DNA of 64,000 bases from Brevibacterium yomogidense (GTDB lineage Bacteria > Actinomycetota > Actinomycetes > Actinomycetales > Brevibacteriaceae), in assembly GCF_016107685.1 (NCBI RefSeq), contig NZ_JABASY010000001.1, positions 338,187-402,186 of the forward strand, in the 5' to 3' direction. A model generated the notes under the pieces. It had not been told where the DNA came from. It saw only the letters and a program-made list of their open reading frames with translations, and did not search any database. Below are positions 41,288-49,544 of this stretch, one piece after another. A program made the translations under genes and the position numbers. Each line of letters begins with the position of its first letter. The first letter of the stretch is position 1.

Positions 41288-42332
41288 GACTCCGTGTGAA
41301 GACGGCGATGTCGCGCGCGATCTCATCGGGGTGCTCACCGTTGATCGCGTGCGACGCGTCGGGATACACGTGGACGGACTCCGCACCGAATGCCGCGCGT
41401 GCGGTGGAGGCGGCGACCGCCGTGTCATTCATGACCGACCGTCCCGCGAGCAGAGCGAGGACCGGCACGTCGATGTCTGCCAGGTCGTCCTCCGGGATGC
41501 GGGTGGGCGCGGGCAGACGCAGCCGATAGTGCTGCATCCCCGCCTCGATCATGCGGGCCACCGGTACGTCCTCGACGGGTGCACCGCCTGCGGTGTAGGA
41601 CGAGAACGCATCCCGCCACGATCGGGGCGTCCACGGCACACTCACCGGGATCGTCCGCAGGATCGTGGCGAGAGGGATGTCCGAGAAGACGAACGGTGGG
41701 TCGAGGAGGGTGAGCGCTGCGACGTGCTCGGTGGAGTGGAGCGCGAGGTTCACCGCCGACCAGCCGCCGATCGACAGACCGACGAGGTGGAACCGGTCCT
41801 CCGGGAGCCCCGCGAGGGTCTGATCGAGCCACGCGGCCTGATCCGCCTCCGTCTCGAGGGGCTTCTCCTGGATGCTCCTGCCCGGCTCACCCAGCAGGTC
41901 GAGCGCGTAGACGTCGCCGATGACCTGCAGCGACGGCAGGTTGTCCGCCCACACCGGCACTCCGGAGCTGCGTCCGGGGATGAGTACGAGGGGGTCGACC
42001 GGTGCTGCCGGGGTGTCTTCGGAGCGGGTGCCGGTGGGTTCGGTCGGTTCGGGATCGTCCCCGTCGGTGCGCGTCGACGCGAAGCGGTAGACCCGCACCA
42101 GCCCGTAGTCGGTGCGCACGTCGAGGGTCTCGTCAGGTTCCGGCAGATCCGTGAACGCGGAGTCGTATGCCCGGAGGTAGCGGTCGTGGCCCTCCGGGCT
42201 GTCCCAGTGCCCCACGGGTGAAGGGGTGCGCAGTGCGCAGATCGTCGCGACTGTGAGGACGGCAAGGACGGTGAGCGCGGCGGCCGCCTTCCTGCGGCGG
42301 GACCACGGCGTCCGGTGCGTCCACTGCTTCAT
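41247..42332 (-). CDS. Membrane-anchored alpha/beta hydrolase
   Basis: A 361-residue protein with an N-terminal membrane anchor (KAAAALTVLAVLTVATICAL) and an extracellular alpha/beta-hydrolase fold. The nucleophile is Ser in HLVGLSIGGWSAVNLAL, an acid lies in the VPVLALLAGRSVMND region, and the histidine is in VHVYPDASHAINGEHPDEIA. A D/P/T-rich insert (GDDPEPTEPTGTRSEDTP) sits near residue 85. The substrate is unknown. RBS GAGGAGCC precedes ATG 42332. It is divergent from a TetR gene that probably controls it. Confidence 0.85.
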   Translation of the reverse strand: MKQWTHRTPWSRRRKAAAALTVLAVLTVATICALRTPSPVGHWDSPEGHDRYLRAYDSAFTDLPEPDETLDVRTDYGLVRVYRFASTRTDGDDPEPTEPTGTRSEDTPAAPVDPLVLIPGRSSGVPVWADNLPSLQVIGDVYALDLLGEPGRSIQEKPLETEADQAAWLDQTLAGLPEDRFHLVGLSIGGWSAVNLALHSTEHVAALTLLDPPFVFSDIPLATILRTIPVSVPWTPRSWRDAFSSYTAGGAPVEDVPVARMIEAGMQHYRLRLPAPTRIPEDDLADIDVPVLALLAGRSVMNDTAVAASTARAAFGAESVHVYPDASHAINGEHPDEIARDIAVFTRSLRQRQRAGSPPRT

Positions 42333-42345
42333 GGCTCCTCATCTA

Positions 42346-42355
42346 ACCGATCGGT
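42346..42355. promoter_or_regulatory. Probable TetR operator between hydrolase and tetR
   Basis: ACCGATCGGT, a perfect 10-bp palindrome in the 56-bp divergent gap. It lies about 20 bases upstream of a TAAGAT -10 (42375-42380) for tetR, so it covers the -35 zone. This suits autorepression and joint control of the hydrolase. Confidence 0.55.
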
Positions 42356-42388
42356 CAGTGATTCAACCGTAAGGTAAGATGCGCAGTC

Positions 42389-43015
42389 ATGACAAGGGAG
42401 AACGGGCAGGATGCCCTCCGCGCTGAGGGACGACGTTCGCGCACTTTCACGGAGCAGGCCCGCCGGGAGCAGCTGCTGGAAGCTACCGTCGACCAGATCG
42501 CGACGCGTGGATACGGGGGCGCATCGCTCGCACGGATCGCGGAGGCCGCAGGCATCACGAAGGCCGCAGTCCTCTACCACGTCGGTTCGAAGGACGCGCT
42601 GGTGAGCGCGGCGTACGCGCACGTGCTCGACGCCCTCGTGTCGTCCGTGGGCGCCGCGGTCGAACAGGCGACCGTCGTCGACCGGCCCGCCACCTACATC
42701 CGCGCGATGATCGCCCATCTGCGGGACCACCCTCAGCACACCGGCGTCCTCACGGAGGTGGGGATGGAGAAGGGCTTCGACCACGCCCGTGAAGAGCGGT
42801 GGGAGCCGCTCGCGGGTCTCCTCGGAGCCGCCGCGTCCGCCCGCCCGTCCGATGGGACCACTCTGCCCGCGGGCGATGTACGTGGGGGAGGGGACTCCCG
42901 TGCGCTCGCCGTCATCATCGGCGGGGCGATCGACGGCATCGTGGCGGAGCGACTCGACGACGACTTCGACGTGGACGCCGCTGCGGATCTGCTCGTCTCC
43001 ATGCTGCCGACCTGA
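42389..43015 (+). CDS. TetR/AcrR family regulator
   Basis: A 208-residue repressor. The HTH lies at about residues 25-70 (LEATVDQIATRGYGGASLAR and EAAGITKAAVLYHVGSKDAL). The C-terminal ligand domain includes DHPQHTGVLTEVGMEKGFDH and IIGGAIDGIVAERLDDDFDV. No good RBS is present before ATG 42389, and the -10 TAAGAT ends eight bases before it, so a leaderless mRNA is possible. The obvious target is the divergent hydrolase. Confidence 0.9.
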   Translation: MTRENGQDALRAEGRRSRTFTEQARREQLLEATVDQIATRGYGGASLARIAEAAGITKAAVLYHVGSKDALVSAAYAHVLDALVSSVGAAVEQATVVDRPATYIRAMIAHLRDHPQHTGVLTEVGMEKGFDHAREERWEPLAGLLGAAASARPSDGTTLPAGDVRGGGDSRALAVIIGGAIDGIVAERLDDDFDVDAAADLLVSMLPT

Positions 43016-43040
43016 GAGAGGCACCCTTAGCTCACCCGCA

Positions 43041-43075
43041 GCGTCATCCCGGAGGATGACGCCGGAGGATGACGC
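43041..43075 (+). terminator. Hairpin and 13-bp tandem repeat after tetR
   Basis: GCGTCATCC (43041-43049) pairs with GGATGACGC at 43054-43062 and equally with a second copy at 43067-43075. The copies come from a tandem duplication of CCGGAGGATGACG. Probably a terminator with two alternative right arms. Confidence 0.5.
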
Positions 43076-43168
43076 AAGGCCACGCCACACCGCGATGATT
43101 CGTACGGGAGCCGGACGACAGGCCGCGGGTGATGGTGGAGACTTGAGTCGCTTCACACGCCTCGCCCT

Positions 43169-43987
43169 ATGACACGCCCCGCCCGATCACACGAAAGCAC
43201 CTCGATGACCGCTGCCCGCTCCACCGCCGCCTCCACCTCCCGCCGCTTCACCGAACTCGTCCGTGCGGAGGAGCTGCCCACCCGTCTCACCTGGCATGCG
43301 CGCGACACGATCGCCGTGCTCGTGATCCCCGCGACGTTCTTCGCGTACTACATCGCCCGCATGATGAGTGCTGAGGCGGAGGTGATCGGCACGATCGACG
43401 TCTCGCTGCGGATCCTCTTCTTCGTCGTCCTGGTCGTCGCGAACGCAGAGATGCTCGCCCGGCACTGGCGGGCGTTCTGGACGGCGAAGTGGCGCAGCCT
43501 CGGACTCGTCGCAGTGGGCCTCGTGGTCGTTCAGGCTGTCATCAGCGTGCTGAGTGCGCTGCTGCGTCCCCTCACGGAAGGTGTTCCGGATGCCGCCTCC
43601 CGGATCACCGTCGATCCGGACGCGGCCCTTTTGCTGCTGCTGTTCCTGTCGCTGGGGCCCACCGTCACCGCCCTCATCGAGGACTTCGTCTTCCGGCACA
43701 CCCTGCTGCTCGGGCTGCCGGTGTGGTCGAACAAGACGCTCGCTGCCTGCGCCATCCTCATCAACGCCCTGCTGTTCGGGGCGATCCACTACGAGAACTT
43801 CGGCGGGCACCTCCTCCTCACCCTGTCCTACGCGGGGGCGGGCCTTGTCATGAACCTCGTCTACCTGTGGACGCGCAACATCTGGCACGTGCTACTCATG
43901 CACGGGCTCAACAACTTCCTTCTGGGCGGACCGCTCATCGTCCTGTTCGTGCACTGGCTGGGTGCCGCGGTGGGGTCGGGAATCTGA
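43169..43987 (+). CDS. CPBP family intramembrane protease
   Basis: A 272-residue membrane protein with the three CPBP (type II CAAX protease) motifs: LIEDFVFRHTLLLGLPV, LLFGAIHYENFGGHL and LLMHGLNNFLLGGP. The usual double Glu of motif 1 is Glu-Asp here. About seven helices. The role in bacteria is unknown in most cases; some process small peptides. The start is uncertain: ATG 43169 is the longest, ATG 43205 has a purine stretch (GAAAG) upstream. Confidence 0.78.
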   Translation: MTRPARSHESTSMTAARSTAASTSRRFTELVRAEELPTRLTWHARDTIAVLVIPATFFAYYIARMMSAEAEVIGTIDVSLRILFFVVLVVANAEMLARHWRAFWTAKWRSLGLVAVGLVVVQAVISVLSALLRPLTEGVPDAASRITVDPDAALLLLLFLSLGPTVTALIEDFVFRHTLLLGLPVWSNKTLAACAILINALLFGAIHYENFGGHLLLTLSYAGAGLVMNLVYLWTRNIWHVLLMHGLNNFLLGGPLIVLFVHWLGAAVGSGI

Positions 43988-44056
43988 CCCTGGCTGGAGG
44001 CGGTCGCTCCGGAGCCAGGGCGCTTGCCCGTCTGCATGCGCCTGGCCACCGGACGG

Positions 44057-45334
44057 CTACCGGGCGGTGGCGGAGATCGTCTCCCGGGCCTCGGCGGAAG
44101 CCTGGGACCGGCGGCGGGCCAGCAGGGCGAAGACGATGTTGACGAGCAGGACGACGGCGGCGAGGACATTGATGAGGAAGAATCCGCCCAGCTGGAGGGC
44201 GGTGCCCGCGAACGCGGCCATGAGTGCCCCACCCAGGTTCATCGCAGAGTCCGACATCCCCTGCAGGGGGACCCGCATGCGGTCGTTCACGCTCTTCACC
44301 AGCAGCGACGACCCGCCGATGAGGAACATCGACCAGCCGACCCCCAGCAGGAAGAGCGCGACGTTGAGGATGGCGAAGTTCGAGGTGGGCAGCAGCGAAT
44401 CGTAGATTCCCAGCGCGACCGTCACGGTGTAGACCACCGCGCCCGCGGTGATGACGGCCCGGGGCCCCCACTTGTCCGACATCCAGCCGAACACGGGGGA
44501 GAACACGTACATGCCGAGGATGTGGATGCTCACGACGATGCCCACCGCTGTGAGGTCGAACTCCTGATGGTCCATGTGGACCGGTGTCATGACCATTACG
44601 TTCGTCATGATCATCTGCCCTGTGATGACCGTGATGACGGCGTAGCGGGCGAGGGGCTGGCTCAGGAGGTAGCGCAGCGCCTCGCCGAACCGGGGGCGGT
44701 CCTGCGGAGCGGAGCGTGCCGTCGTCTCCTGGTCCCCGGTGGGATGCGTGAGGGCGTGGCGCTCAGGGGTGAGGGTGAACGCGGCGGCGGCCGCGAGCGC
44801 GAAGCAGCCCATCGAGATGAGGTACGGACCGGCGAGCGGGTTCATGCCCAGGGCGTCGCCCATGCGTGAGCCCGGCTCCGTGAAGTTCGGTCCCAGCACG
44901 GACCCGACCGTCGTCGCCCAGATGACGATCGACATGGCCTGTCCCGGCTTCGCGGGGTTCGCCGTGTCCGAGGCGGCATAGCGGGCCTGCAGACCGGCTG
45001 CGGTCGACGACCCGCACAGCATCATGCCGAACATGAAGAGGGGGAGGAAGCCCACCGCGACACCGGTGAGGACGATGGCCGCTCCCAGTGTGCCCGTGCC
45101 GAACCCCAGGGTCAGCGCGGTCCTGCGGCCGTACCGCGAGGCGAGGGTGGACAGCGGGTAGGCGACGAGCCCGGCACCCAGGATGACGCTCATCTGGGCG
45201 AAGCCCGCCATCGCGGTCTTCCCGGAGATCTGCTCCGCGAGCAGGCCGCCCACCGCGTAGCCGGATGCGATCCCCGCACCGGAGAACAGCTGCGCCGTGA
45301 ACAGCTTGGCGAGGGTGAGTTTCTGTGATGACAC
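44057..45334 (-). CDS. MFS transporter
   Basis: A 425-residue permease with 12 predicted helices, starting LVSSQKLTLAKLFTAQLFSG from GTG 45334; codons further upstream belong to the divergent GntR promoter region. It shows LVAYPLSTLASRYGRRTALTL (motif A) and FVFSPVFGWMSDKWGPRAVI before the second half. Members are annotated as MFS transporters of unknown substrate. The divergent GntR-type gene is the likely regulator. Confidence 0.85.
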   Translation of the reverse strand: MSSQKLTLAKLFTAQLFSGAGIASGYAVGGLLAEQISGKTAMAGFAQMSVILGAGLVAYPLSTLASRYGRRTALTLGFGTGTLGAAIVLTGVAVGFLPLFMFGMMLCGSSTAAGLQARYAASDTANPAKPGQAMSIVIWATTVGSVLGPNFTEPGSRMGDALGMNPLAGPYLISMGCFALAAAAAFTLTPERHALTHPTGDQETTARSAPQDRPRFGEALRYLLSQPLARYAVITVITGQMIMTNVMVMTPVHMDHQEFDLTAVGIVVSIHILGMYVFSPVFGWMSDKWGPRAVITAGAVVYTVTVALGIYDSLLPTSNFAILNVALFLLGVGWSMFLIGGSSLLVKSVNDRMRVPLQGMSDSAMNLGGALMAAFAGTALQLGGFFLINVLAAVVLLVNIVFALLARRRSQASAEARETISATAR

Positions 45335-45518
45335 GAGGGGAGGTCCTTCAGCGGGGCAGACGGGCGGGCTTCTGGGATACAAGATGGATCCTACATCGCG
45401 TCGCACTGTTGCGGAAAGGCCAGGGGCGTCCCGATGTGTGGAGGCAGGATGGTCGGGTGATACTGGGTGGACGATCCCGCGGGACGAGCCGACGGGTCGA
45501 GCGAAGGGGAGTGGACTG

Positions 45519-46193
45519 GTGAAGGCCGAAGTTCCGTCCGCGCCGGGCGATTCGTCCGCCGCGGGACGCGCGTATCGGAACCTTCGCGACGCGATCCTCG
45601 AAGGCGAGTTCGCGGCGGGGGAGATGCTGGGCGAGAGCGGGCTCGCGGAGCGACTGGGCATGAGCCGCACACCCGTGCGCGCCGCGCTGGTGCGTCTGCA
45701 GGAAGAGCAGTGGGTGACGATCTACCCCAAGCGCGGCGCACTGGTGAACGGCCTGAGCGAACGGGACATCGAGGAGATCGCGGACGCCCGCTACGTCCTC
45801 GAGGCCGCCGCCGTGCAGCGTGCCACCCCCGGGATGATCGAGAAGCTGCTGCCGCGGCTGGAGGAATCGCTCGTGGACCAGGCGGACGCGCTGGCCGCCG
45901 GTGACCTGCGGCGGTTCATCGACTGCACGACCGGCTTCCACCGGATGTTCGTGGAGGCGAGCGGCAACGTCATCCTGCAGGAGATGAGCGATCGGCTGGC
46001 CGACCGCCGCCGGTACATGCTGTTCCGACAGGGCGAGCGGCTCATCGAGCGCCGCGAGGAGATGCTCGCGGAGCACCGGGCGCTCATCGACGCACTGCGG
46101 GCGGAGGACGTCGCACTGTTCGCGGAGACCCTCCGCACACACCTGCGCGACACCCACGACGCGGCGGTCGAACGCCTCACGTTCGTGCCGTGA
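45519..46193 (+). CDS. GntR family regulator, FCD type
   Basis: A 224-residue regulator. The winged HTH is at about residues 15-75 (LRDAILEGEFAAGEMLGESG, LAERLGMSRTPVRAALVRL), then the all-helical FCD ligand domain (DIEEIADARYVLEAAAVQRA, FHRMFVEASGN, EHRALIDALRAEDVALFAET). GTG 45519 has GGGGAG eight bases upstream. FCD regulators often respond to organic acids. It is divergent from the MFS transporter, which it probably controls. Confidence 0.9.
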   Translation: MKAEVPSAPGDSSAAGRAYRNLRDAILEGEFAAGEMLGESGLAERLGMSRTPVRAALVRLQEEQWVTIYPKRGALVNGLSERDIEEIADARYVLEAAAVQRATPGMIEKLLPRLEESLVDQADALAAGDLRRFIDCTTGFHRMFVEASGNVILQEMSDRLADRRRYMLFRQGERLIERREEMLAEHRALIDALRAEDVALFAETLRTHLRDTHDAAVERLTFVP

Positions 46194-46270
46194 GGCGTTC
46201 GACGCACTGAGGAACGACCCGGCGACGCGTGTGGTCTGATCCTGCAGCAGCGGTGCGGCGGGGTACCACC

Positions 46271-47329
46271 TCACGTAGCAAGGAGGATGCCGCCCAGCGC
46301 GAGTCCCGCAACGAGCAGTGTCGACAGGGCGGCGAGGACGAACGGTCGCGGCCCCACCGCGACGAGCGCCTTCACCTTCACCCCCAGGCCCAGCGCGAAC
46401 ATCGCGGTGGACAGGAGCAGGGTCTGGGCGATGCCCGCGGTGGTGAGCACCGCCTCGGGCACGGGGACGAACGACCGCACGACGACCATCGCGAGGAAGC
46501 CCGCGACGAACAGCGGCACCAGCGGCGGGAGCGAGGCCCTGCGGTCCTCACTCGCCGTGCGGCGGGCCTGCAAGCTGAGCACCGCGATGACGGGGGCGAG
46601 CATGAGGACGCGCGCCAGCTTGACGATCACCGCGACAGCGAGCGCACCGCCGCCCAGCACACCACCGGCCGCGACGACCTGCGCGACCTCGTGGATGGAG
46701 CCTCCCGCCCACAGGCCGGCCGTCGTGGAGTCGAAGCCGATGAGCCCGGCGGTGAGGGGCAGGAGCGGGATCATGAGGGTGCCGAAGAGGACGACGAGCG
46801 CGACGGCCGTGACGACGTCCTCGTCGTTCTTCTGCTCCGGGTCGACGACACCCGCGACCGCGCCGACGGCGGCGGCACCGCAGATCGAGAACCCGCACGC
46901 GACGAGGACGGTGAGCACCCGGGACATGCCGAGCGCCCGGCCGATCGCGATGGTCCCCAGGATGCCGAGCGCCACGATCGCCACGACGACCGCGATCATG
47001 CCCGCACCCAGACCCACGATGTCACCCAGCACGACCTGCAGCCCCAGCAGCACGATGCCCGCCCGCAGGACCGTCTTCGCGCTGAACGTGATGCCCGGGG
47101 CCGTCGACTGCGGCAGCGGCACGAGGTTGCCGACGACGATGCCCACGACGATCGCGATGAGGAGCGGGCTCACCCCCGGCAGGAAGGTCCCGACGACGGT
47201 GGCGGCGATACCTGCAGCCGTGCAGAGCGCCAGCCCCGGGAGCCGCATGCGGAAGGCGCCGGCGGTCTGAGCGCGGCGGGTGCGGGGTGCGGTTGCGGGA
47301 TCGTGTGTCGCGGGGAGGGGTGTGCTCAT
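46271..47329 (-). CDS. YeiH family putative sulfate exporter
   Basis: A 352-residue membrane protein of the UPF0324/YeiH family: SPLLIAIVVGIVVGNLVPLP, FSAKTVLRAGIVLLGLQVVL, ACGFSICGAAAVGAVAGVV and LWAGGSIHEVAQVVAAGG. In sulfonate- and taurine-degrading bacteria such proteins have been proposed to export sulfite or sulfate. ATG 47329 (GGAAGAG upstream) is preferred over the earlier in-frame start at 47407, which lies in the regulatory palindrome. The divergent LysR gene matches the usual YeiH-LysR pairing. Confidence 0.87.
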   Translation of the reverse strand: MSTPLPATHDPATAPRTRRAQTAGAFRMRLPGLALCTAAGIAATVVGTFLPGVSPLLIAIVVGIVVGNLVPLPQSTAPGITFSAKTVLRAGIVLLGLQVVLGDIVGLGAGMIAVVVAIVALGILGTIAIGRALGMSRVLTVLVACGFSICGAAAVGAVAGVVDPEQKNDEDVVTAVALVVLFGTLMIPLLPLTAGLIGFDSTTAGLWAGGSIHEVAQVVAAGGVLGGGALAVAVIVKLARVLMLAPVIAVLSLQARRTASEDRRASLPPLVPLFVAGFLAMVVVRSFVPVPEAVLTTAGIAQTLLLSTAMFALGLGVKVKALVAVGPRPFVLAALSTLLVAGLALGGILLAT

Positions 47330-47386
47330 GGGGTCGACTCTTCCAACTGGGAGGGGGCGCCGGTAGACGGCAGAATCGCACCGGGG

Positions 47387-47403
47387 CATATCATTCTGAT
47401 ATG
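47387..47403. promoter_or_regulatory. Perfect palindrome over the lysR start codon
   Basis: CATATCA-TTC-TGATATG: two 7-base arms with 3 bases between. The right arm includes the lysR ATG (47401). TATCAT (47389-47394) could be the lysR -10, which would put the transcript start on the ATG; the mirror TATCAG could serve yeiH. Confidence 0.6.
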
Positions 47404-48327
47404 TCATCTGAGCATGGGGTCGACGGCGGGCATCCTCGACCGGTCGATCTGCCGAACCTGCAGGCGCTCGCCCTCTTCGTCGCTGTCGTCGACGAGGGGA
47501 GTCTGGGCGCGGGTGCGCGCAGGATGTCGATCCATCAGCCGAATGCGAGCCGCCTCATCTCCCGGCTCGAGGCCGATGCCGCGACCCCGTTGCTCGACCG
47601 CCATCCGCGTGGCTCCCGACCGACACCGGCGGGACTCGTCTACGCTGCGCACGCGCGGGAACTGCTCGAAGCAGCCGACCATTTCACGGAATGGCTGAGC
47701 ATCGCCCGCAACGACGAGGCTCCGGAACTGCGGGTGGGGGCGAGCATGACGATCGCGGAGCACCTGGTGCCCGTCTGGCTGACCGAACTGCGGAAGCGCA
47801 CGCCGGGCACCCGTGTCCACCTGGAGGTGGAGAACTCGACGCAGGTCATCGATGACGTGCGGGCGGGCCGCCTGCGACTGGGGTTCGTCGAGACGCCGCA
47901 CGTCCCGCACGACGTCCACGCCCACGTCGTCGCGGAGGACGAGCTGATGCTCGTGATCGCTCCCCACCATCCGTGGGCAGAGCGGACCGACCCTGTCGGG
48001 ATGGAGGAGCTGGCGGCGACCCCGCTGGTCGTGCGCGAAGACGGTTCGGGGACGCGGGAGGCGCTCGAGGCGGTGGTCGGCGAAGGTGCACAGGCACCGC
48101 CCGCTCTGGTGCTGGGCAGCAACGCGGCGGTTCGCATCGCGGTGGCGTCCGGGGCGGGCCCCGCGGTGCTGAGCGCGCGCGCCGTGCAGGCGCAGCTGAA
48201 CACGGGTGAGCTGCTGCGGGTCCCGCTGGCGGGCGCCGGCCTGCGCAGGTCCTTCACCGCCGTGTGGAAGGGTCCCCGGCGTCTCACCGGAGCGGCTGCG
48301 GATCTTGTCGCAGTAGCCGAGGCGTGA
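47401..48327 (+). CDS. LysR family transcriptional regulator
   Basis: A 308-residue LTTR. The N-terminal HTH is LQALALFVAVVDEGSLGAGA, RRMSIHQPNASRLISRLEAD; the effector domain contains LRVGASMTIAEHLVPVWLTE and LGFVETPHVPHDVHAHVVAE. This matches CysL-like LTTRs that flank yeiH. No RBS stands before ATG 47401, and a -10 like TATCAT is seven bases ahead, so translation may be leaderless. Expected to regulate the divergent yeiH and itself through the overlapping palindrome. Confidence 0.9.
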   Translation: MSSEHGVDGGHPRPVDLPNLQALALFVAVVDEGSLGAGARRMSIHQPNASRLISRLEADAATPLLDRHPRGSRPTPAGLVYAAHARELLEAADHFTEWLSIARNDEAPELRVGASMTIAEHLVPVWLTELRKRTPGTRVHLEVENSTQVIDDVRAGRLRLGFVETPHVPHDVHAHVVAEDELMLVIAPHHPWAERTDPVGMEELAATPLVVREDGSGTREALEAVVGEGAQAPPALVLGSNAAVRIAVASGAGPAVLSARAVQAQLNTGELLRVPLAGAGLRRSFTAVWKGPRRLTGAAADLVAVAEA

Positions 48328-48429
48328 CGGACCCGACCGGTCGGGTCCGGGCCGGGAGGTAGCCTTGTGCTGTGCGTCACAGAGTCGTGGCGCCTGTGGA
48401 CGGGCACGGACGCCCGGAGGAGGTCAGAC

Positions 48430-49386
48430 ATGGTCGCGGTGCAGACGGTGAAGGGTCCGATCGACAGCGCGCAGCTGGGACGCACGTACGCGCACGAGCA
48501 CGTGTTCGTCCTGGGGGAGGAGCACAGGCTCAACTACCAGGACTGGGACGAGGACGCGATGGTCGAGCAGGCGGTCGCGGACCTCACGGAGCTCAAGCGG
48601 CTGGGGATCGACACGATCATGGACCCCACCGTGCTGGGGCTGGGACGGTACATCCCCCGCATCCAGCAGATCGCGGATCGGGTCGACCTCACCATCGTCG
48701 TCGCGACGGGCCTGTACACGTACAACGAGATCCCGTTCCAGTTCCACTACACCGGTCCCGGCCTGCTCTTCGACCAGCCGGAACCGCTCACGGAGCTGTT
48801 CGTGAAAGACCTCACGGAGGGCATCGCGGACACCGGGGTGCGTGCGGCGTTCCTCAAGTGCGCGATCGAGGAACAGGGGATGACGCCCGGTGTCGAGCGG
48901 GTCATGCGGGCCGTCGGGCAGGCGCACGTGCGCACCGGTGCGCCCATCACCGTCCACACGAATCCGCACACGCGCTCCGGGCTGGATGCGCAGCGGGTGC
49001 TTCGTGAGGAGGGCGTCGACCTCACGAAGGTCGTCATCGGGCATTCGGGGGATTCGACGGACGTCGACTACCTCAAGGAGGTCGCGGACGCGGGGTCGAT
49101 CCTGGGGATGGACCGGTTCGGCCTGGACGTCCTCCTGCCGTTCGAGCAGCGGGTCGACACCGTGGCACGGCTGGCGGCTGAAGGGTACACGGATCGGATG
49201 GTGCTCGCCCACGACGCCGCGTGCTTCATCGACTGGTTCGATCCGGAGGCGAAGCGGCAGGCGGTGCCGCAGTGGAACTACCGCCACATCACGGAGGACG
49301 TCCTGCCGGCGCTGCGGGAGCGCGGCGTAACGGAGGAGCAGATCGACACGATGCTGGTGGACAACATCCGCCGGTACTTCGAGTAG
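48430..49386 (+). CDS. Phosphotriesterase-family hydrolase
   Basis: A 318-residue metal hydrolase of the PTE/lactonase family. HEH at residues 22-24 binds metal; the carbamylated-lysine position is in AAFLKCAIEEQG; histidines follow in ITVHTNPHTRSGLD and VVIGHSGDS; the aspartate is in MVLAHDAACF. It may hydrolyse lactones or esters; few members are real phosphotriesterases. RBS GGAGGAGG precedes ATG 48430. The amidase gene follows after 158 bases in the same direction. Confidence 0.88.
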   Translation: MVAVQTVKGPIDSAQLGRTYAHEHVFVLGEEHRLNYQDWDEDAMVEQAVADLTELKRLGIDTIMDPTVLGLGRYIPRIQQIADRVDLTIVVATGLYTYNEIPFQFHYTGPGLLFDQPEPLTELFVKDLTEGIADTGVRAAFLKCAIEEQGMTPGVERVMRAVGQAHVRTGAPITVHTNPHTRSGLDAQRVLREEGVDLTKVVIGHSGDSTDVDYLKEVADAGSILGMDRFGLDVLLPFEQRVDTVARLAAEGYTDRMVLAHDAACFIDWFDPEAKRQAVPQWNYRHITEDVLPALRERGVTEEQIDTMLVDNIRRYFE

Positions 49387-49544
49387 GGGCCGGTGAGCAC
49401 AGGGAGGGGTGACCGCTGGTCCGTCGCTGAGCGACAGGCCCTCCAGGGTATTCTCCTCCCGCACCTGACGTCGGATGGGTTCCCGCCCATTCCTTGAAGT
49501 GAGGTATCACTGTGGGGAGTGTTCGGTGCGATGAAGGGGTGGTC

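Noticed and set aside
49411-49470. CTGGTCCG-containing stretch before the amidase as a guanidine-type riboswitch
   Set aside because: Only one short motif resembles the class; the remaining conserved elements and folding are absent.
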